A stretch of 64,000 nt of DNA from JADJPO01 sp963825645 (GTDB lineage: Bacteria > Actinomycetota > Actinomycetes > Actinomycetales > Kineosporiaceae): assembly GCA_963825645.1 (NCBI GenBank), contig CAWGTT010000004.1, forward strand, positions 103,268 through 167,267, in the 5' to 3' direction. A program made the translations under genes and the position numbers. Positions 59,970 through 64,000 of the stretch are shown piece by piece. The notes beneath the pieces were generated by a model, which was not told the DNA's origin, ran no database searches, and was given only the letters and a program-made list of their open reading frames with translations. Numbering within the stretch: the stretch's first letter is position 1; every line of letters starts with the position of its first letter.

Positions 59970-60227
59970 GGTCGAGCGCCGAGGCCGTGGCGGTGGTCGC
60001 CACCACTTCCCCCCTACCGGGTGATGCCGCAATCCGTGGTCGCCAGGAGGCTTGGGGGCGGCCAGGGCTCCAACGGGATCCGGGAAGGGGCCTACCCTGC
60101 GCCAGGTCACTGCACTTGTCGATATGAGAGCACATGAGGTAAGAACGCAGCCGACACTCCGCGGCGTACGTCGCCGGCTCCGACGAGCGCACACCTCGGA
60201 CTCGCACGTGACTAGGGAGACATCGCC

Positions 60228-60605
60228 ATGCCGCTGTTCGACCTCTTCTGGAGCATGTTGTGGTTCTTCCTGTTCATCGCCTGGATCTGGCTGCTGATCT
60301 CGATCTTCGGCGACATCTTCCGCAGTGACATGTCGGGGGGGGCGAAGGCCGGCTGGATCGTCTTCGTCGTCGTCCTCCCGTTCCTGGGCGTGCTGATCTA
60401 CGTGATCGTGAACGGTGGCAAGATGCAGGAGCGGTCGGTTCGCCAGGCGGAGATGATCGACCGAGCCCAGCGTGACTACGTCAAGTCCGTCGCCGGCGGT
60501 CAGACGTCCTCGGCGGACGAGCTGACCAAGCTGGCCGACCTCAAGAGCCGAGGTGTCATCAGCGACCAGGAGTTCGAGGCGCAGAAGGCCAAGATCCTTT
60601 CCTGA
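60228..60605 (+). CDS. small membrane protein with a SHOCT domain
   Basis: The 125-residue protein has two membrane helices (LFWSMLWFFLFIAWIWLLIS; GWIVFVVVLPFLGVLIYVIV) in a PLDc_N-like arrangement. A charged linker follows, then the C-terminal SHOCT motif DELTKLADLKSRGVISDQEF with EAQKAKILS. SHOCT is a short oligomerisation motif. Many actinobacteria carry this two-part protein, but its role is unknown. GGGAGACATCGCC precedes the ATG. Confidence 0.9.
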   Translation: MPLFDLFWSMLWFFLFIAWIWLLISIFGDIFRSDMSGGAKAGWIVFVVVLPFLGVLIYVIVNGGKMQERSVRQAEMIDRAQRDYVKSVAGGQTSSADELTKLADLKSRGVISDQEFEAQKAKILS

Positions 60606-60679
60606 CCGCCCGCACGGCACCCCAGGCCGAGGGTCACAGGGCTGCCGGCTACTGAGGGAGCCCACACTCGGGACCGAAG

Positions 60680-62422
60680 ATGGCAGATCACCGAACGGGT
60701 ACTTCGTCGCCAGGGGTGGCTCGACTGCTGCCGATCCTGGGCTGGCTCCAACGGTATGAGCGAAGCTGGCTCCGCCCGGACGTGATCGCCGGCATCACGG
60801 TGGCGGCCTTGGTCGTGCCCAAGGCCCTCGGGTACGCGGGCATCGCCGGGGTGCCGCTGCAGAACGGGCTGTACGCGGCTGCGGCGGGGGCGCTGCTGTA
60901 CGCCGTGTTCGGGACGTCTCGCCAGGTGTCGACCGGCCCGAGCTCTGCGCTGGCGGCGGTGGCCGCCAGCGCACTGCTGGCCGCCGGTGTCGGAGGCGAC
61001 GACGCGCCGGCCCTTGTCGCGGCGATCACTCTCGGTTCCGGCCTGCTCTACCTGGGTCTGGCGCTTCTCCGGATGGGGTGGATCTCGCAGTTCCTGTCCC
61101 GGGCGGTGGTGACCGGGTTCCTGTTCGGAGCGGCGATCGAGGTCGTGGCCGGCGAGCTCCCCAAGCTGACCGCCACCGAGGCGGACGGCGACAACACCTG
61201 GCGGAAGCTGTGGAGCTGGTTGGGCTCCCTCGACGGTCTCGACGGTTCCACGCTGCTCGTGGGGCTGGTCTCTCTGGGCGCGATCCTGGCGATGCGGTTC
61301 TGGACGCCCTCGGTGCCCGGGGCACTGGTGCTGGTGGTCGGCGGTCTGGTCGCATCGGCCCTGCTGGACCTCGGTGATCGCGGGATCGCTCTGGTGGGTG
61401 AGGTCCCCCGTGGCCTTCCCGTGCCCGCAGTCCCCAAGCTGACCGTGGTGACCGAGCACCTAGGCGTGATAGCCGTGGCGTCGGTGGCACTGTTGCTGAT
61501 CGGCTTCTCGCAGACGGCGGGGGACGCCCGTATGTTCGCCACCCGGCACGGGTACCGGGTGGACATCAACCAGGAGTCGGTGGCGCAGGGGGCGGCCAAC
61601 GTCGGTGCCGGGCTGGTGCAAGGGATTCCCGTGTCGACGAGCCTGTCCGCGAGCTCACTTAACGACTCGGCCGGCGCCAAGACCCCGGTGGCGTCCCTCG
61701 TCACCGGGGCGACGGTCGTCCTGACGTTGCTGGTACTGGCGCCGCTGTTCTCGGGCCTGCCCAAGCCGGTGCTGGCTGCTCTGATCATCGACGCGGTCGT
61801 GTTCGGAATGATGGACGTCCGCGAGATGCGCCGCCTCTACCGGGTGAAGCCAGCCGACTTCAGGATCGCCATGGCCGCCATCCTCGGCGTCCTCTCCGTG
61901 GGGGTGCTCACCGGGGTCGTGGTCGGCATTGGTCTATCCGTCATCTGGCTGGTGTACGTGAACGCGACGCCGAAGACCCATGAGCTCGGACGACGCCCAG
62001 GAACCGACGTCTTCTGGTCGATCGAGCAGCACCCCGACAGCGAGGTGTACCCGGGCCTGATCGTGGTGCGCTTCGACGGCGGTCTCTACTTCGTCACCGC
62101 GGACGCTCTGGAGGACGGGCTACGCGGGGTCGTCGAAGCGAGGCGGGAGGAGGTGACCGGTGTCGTGGTGTCGTTCGAGGGTGTCAACTTCATTGACTCC
62201 CAGGGGTCGGCCAAGGTGCACGAGCTGTTGGATCTGGCTGGCCGGTTGGGGATCCGGTTGGATCTTGCTCGGGTGAAGCCGGACGTGTTGTCGGTTCTGC
62301 GGGCGGACGGCGTGGTGGACCGGATCGGTGAGGGTCACCTCCACGGCAACGTGGACCATGCGGTGCGGGCGGTCGCGGCGGCGCGGACCGATGGCGGGAG
62401 CACTGGACGGGGCCCGTCGTGA
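60680..62422 (+). CDS. SulP (SLC26) family anion transporter with STAS domain
   Basis: The 580-residue protein opens with RPDVIAGITVAALVVPKALG (the SulP signature region), YAGIAGVPLQNGLYAAAAGA and STGPSSALAAVAASALL. It has about 12-14 membrane segments. Then follows GAKTPVASLVTGATVVLTLL and the cytosolic STAS domain: VVRFDGGLYFVTADALEDGL, GVVVSFEGVNFIDSQGSAKV and DLARVKPDVLSVLRADGVVD. The STAS acceptor Ser region (DSQG) is present. It probably moves sulfate, bicarbonate or another anion; the substrate cannot be read from sequence. Confidence 0.92.
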   Translation: MADHRTGTSSPGVARLLPILGWLQRYERSWLRPDVIAGITVAALVVPKALGYAGIAGVPLQNGLYAAAAGALLYAVFGTSRQVSTGPSSALAAVAASALLAAGVGGDDAPALVAAITLGSGLLYLGLALLRMGWISQFLSRAVVTGFLFGAAIEVVAGELPKLTATEADGDNTWRKLWSWLGSLDGLDGSTLLVGLVSLGAILAMRFWTPSVPGALVLVVGGLVASALLDLGDRGIALVGEVPRGLPVPAVPKLTVVTEHLGVIAVASVALLLIGFSQTAGDARMFATRHGYRVDINQESVAQGAANVGAGLVQGIPVSTSLSASSLNDSAGAKTPVASLVTGATVVLTLLVLAPLFSGLPKPVLAALIIDAVVFGMMDVREMRRLYRVKPADFRIAMAAILGVLSVGVLTGVVVGIGLSVIWLVYVNATPKTHELGRRPGTDVFWSIEQHPDSEVYPGLIVVRFDGGLYFVTADALEDGLRGVVEARREEVTGVVVSFEGVNFIDSQGSAKVHELLDLAGRLGIRLDLARVKPDVLSVLRADGVVDRIGEGHLHGNVDHAVRAVAAARTDGGSTGRGPS

Positions 62423-62483
62423 CCGAGACCCTGGGCACGGAGTCGTCGGGGCTACTTCCACTTCAACCCACAGGAGCGAGACG

Positions 62484-63920
62484 GTGAACGCGACGAAGAC
62501 GGTGGACCCGGCGAAGACGGAGCCGGAGGAGTCGACGGCGGCGGGTGCGGAGGAGTCGGATGCGCGCCGGCGTGGCCGTGCTCTGCGGGAGCAGGTGCCA
62601 CGCTCGAGTCATGGGGAGTGGGCGGCGTCGGCGGACCGCCCGGACCCGGTGGGGATCATCGAGGAGCAGAACGCCGAGCGGCTGCCGTGGTTGGTGCCGG
62701 TGCGTCGGGGGCGGATGTCGGTCTCGCCGTTCACGTTCTACCGCGGGGCGGCCGCGATCATGGCCTCGGACCTGGCCACAACTCCGACGGCGGGTTTGAT
62801 GGTGCAGCTGTGCGGTGATGCTCATCTGGCGAACTTCGGTCTGTACGGCTCGCCGGAACGGAACCTGGTGTTCGACCTGAACGACTTCGACGAGACACTG
62901 CCCGGTCCGTTCGAGTGGGACGTAAAACGCCTGGCGGCCAGCTTCACCGTTGCCGCGCAGCATCGTGGCTTCGATGCCGCCACCCAGCGGAGCCTGGCCG
63001 AGTCGGCGACCAGGTTCTACCGGCTTTCCATGCATCGCTTCGCCGGCCAGGGGTGGCTCACCGCGTGGTACGACCATGTCGCCGAACAGGACATCGTGGA
63101 ATGGGTCACGACCCGGGGCGGCACCAAGAGGCAGATCAAGAGGCTGAAGAAGGGAGCGGCGAAGGCGAGATCCAGAGACAGTCTGCAGGCCGCTGTCAAG
63201 CTGCTCGAGCCGACCGGTGACGGCCGCTACCGGTTCAAGAGCAGCCCGCCGGTCCTCGTCCCGCTCCGAGAACTACCTCAAGCCCAGGAGGCCGATGACA
63301 TCCAGGCCGAGGTCGACCATGTCTTCGCTCTTTACCGTGAGAGCCTCGACGAGAGCACCCGTCGGCTGTTCGAGCGGTACCGCCTCGAGGACGTCGCGTT
63401 GAAGGTGGTGGGTGTGGGCAGCGTCGGCACCCGCTGCTGGGTCGCTCTGTTCTTGGGACGTCGCAGCACGGATGTTCTCCTTGTTCAGGTCAAGGAAGCG
63501 ACCGCGTCGGTGCTCGAGGATCATCTGCCGGTCAGTCGTTTCCGCCTCCACGGCAGGCGGGTGGTGGAGGGGCAGCGGCTCATGCAGGCCTCGAGCGACA
63601 TCTTCCTCGGGTGGAGCACGTCGGTGCGGGACAAGCACTACTACTGCCGCCAGCTCAAGGACTGGAAGGGCTCGGTGGACCTCGAGGTCGTGCGGCGTGA
63701 GGGCTTGGAACGGTACGCCGAAATCTGCGGGTACACCCTAGCCCGCGCCCACGCGGTGACCGGTGACCCCGCTGCCATTGCCGGCTATCTCGGCAAGAGC
63801 ACGGTCTTCGACATCGCCATGGGCGAGTTCTCCATGCGCTACGCGGACCAGAACCTCGCCGACTACCACGCCTTCACACAGGCCATCGCCGGCGGTCTTC
63901 CCGTCGAGACCGAGACATAA
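62484..63920 (+). CDS. DUF2252 family protein
   Basis: The 478-residue protein has the family blocks RLPWLVPVRRGRMSVSPFTF, YRGAAAIMASDLATTP, QLCGDAHLANFGLYGSPERN, LVFDLNDFDETLPGPFEWDV and KRLAASFTVAAQ. CGDAHLxNFG and FDxNDFDE look like a kinase-type active centre, so DUF2252 may be a distant aminoglycoside-phosphotransferase-like fold; no function is proven. LVQVKEATASVLE gives a further conserved Lys. The GTG start follows AGGAGCGAGACG. The acidic N-terminal 50 residues are low-complexity. Confidence 0.9.
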   Translation: MNATKTVDPAKTEPEESTAAGAEESDARRRGRALREQVPRSSHGEWAASADRPDPVGIIEEQNAERLPWLVPVRRGRMSVSPFTFYRGAAAIMASDLATTPTAGLMVQLCGDAHLANFGLYGSPERNLVFDLNDFDETLPGPFEWDVKRLAASFTVAAQHRGFDAATQRSLAESATRFYRLSMHRFAGQGWLTAWYDHVAEQDIVEWVTTRGGTKRQIKRLKKGAAKARSRDSLQAAVKLLEPTGDGRYRFKSSPPVLVPLRELPQAQEADDIQAEVDHVFALYRESLDESTRRLFERYRLEDVALKVVGVGSVGTRCWVALFLGRRSTDVLLVQVKEATASVLEDHLPVSRFRLHGRRVVEGQRLMQASSDIFLGWSTSVRDKHYYCRQLKDWKGSVDLEVVRREGLERYAEICGYTLARAHAVTGDPAAIAGYLGKSTVFDIAMGEFSMRYADQNLADYHAFTQAIAGGLPVETET

Positions 63921-64000
63921 GCGTTCAGAGGGCGAGATCACGGCAAGAGGGCGCGTGCAGATCTCCACGCATCGTCGCCTGGATTCGACACTGATGCTGT

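Noticed and set aside
58938..60665. 575-codon minus-strand frame opposite the HAD and SHOCT genes
   Set aside because: Shadow frame; both plus-strand genes have clear motifs and ribosome sites.
1..64000. tRNA or rRNA genes
   Set aside because: No cloverleaf, GGTTCGAATCC-type arm or rRNA signature was recognised on reading; a covariance search was not possible here.

Overview
The window is high-GC DNA from what is most likely an actinobacterium (Actinomycetota). Supporting signs are GC-rich third codon positions, frequent GTG starts, an F420/PPOX-type oxidoreductase, a DDN-type deazaflavin oxidoreductase fragment, BkdABC-type dehydrogenase genes, DUF4386, MpaB and DUF2252 proteins, and IS66, IS1380, IS110 and IS1182 elements typical of that phylum. 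The genus cannot be read from the sequence. No rRNA, tRNA or CRISPR array was recognised.

1-13.7 kb is a mosaic accessory region. It holds an ASCH protein, a methyltransferase, a P-loop protein with a late frameshift, a DUF4062 protein next to a lower-GC GIY-YIG-like gene, an IS110 remnant, a badly decayed IS1380 transposase, and an intact IS66 element. The IS66 element sits cleanly inside a membrane-protein gene: it has matching ends and an 8-bp target duplication, and the reading frame is restored if it is removed. A family of short hairpin-forming repeats (roughly GCCGC-N3-GCGGC-CATTACGCTCAT) is scattered between genes from 0.3 to 38.7 kb and expands to seven perfect 25-bp tandem copies at 13.5 kb.

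13.7-27 kb carries ordinary chromosomal functions: an anti-sigma-like zinc-finger protein, a secreted protein, an ECF sigma factor overlapping an SDR gene, a MalT/LuxR-type regulator, a YncE-like beta-propeller protein, an EamA exporter, a PPOX oxidoreductase, two alpha/beta hydrolases and an SRPBCC protein. 27-37.6 kb alternates live genes with a graveyard of decayed genes. The live genes are an MFS transporter, a three-gene Zn/Mn-type ABC importer, a VOC protein and a VapBC-like toxin-antitoxin pair with a palindromic operator. The remnants include SnoaL-like, IS4-type, IS3, IS1182, IS1634, DUF2202, arginase-family and tyrosine-recombinase fragments.

37.6-51 kb holds an MpaB-type oxygenase, a small P-loop ATPase, an operon for a branched-chain 2-oxoacid dehydrogenase (E1 alpha, E1 beta, E2, translationally coupled), an internally deleted IS66 derivative with its own 8-bp target duplication, a group of membrane proteins, a histidine kinase/LuxR response-regulator pair, and a membrane protein with a winged-helix regulator. 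51-64 kb contains a DUF6414-like protein, a second toxin-antitoxin pair divergent from a serine recombinase, an integrase-type IS with 13-bp inverted repeats, a DUF4386 protein, a BtrH-like gene stopped by one in-frame amber codon, an HNH protein, a deleted NhaP-type antiporter, a HAD phosphatase, a SHOCT membrane protein, a SulP transporter and a DUF2252 protein.

Several otherwise healthy genes carry a single-base frameshift (P-loop protein, membrane proteins at 14 kb and 49 kb, integrase-type transposase). These may be real mutations or assembly errors.
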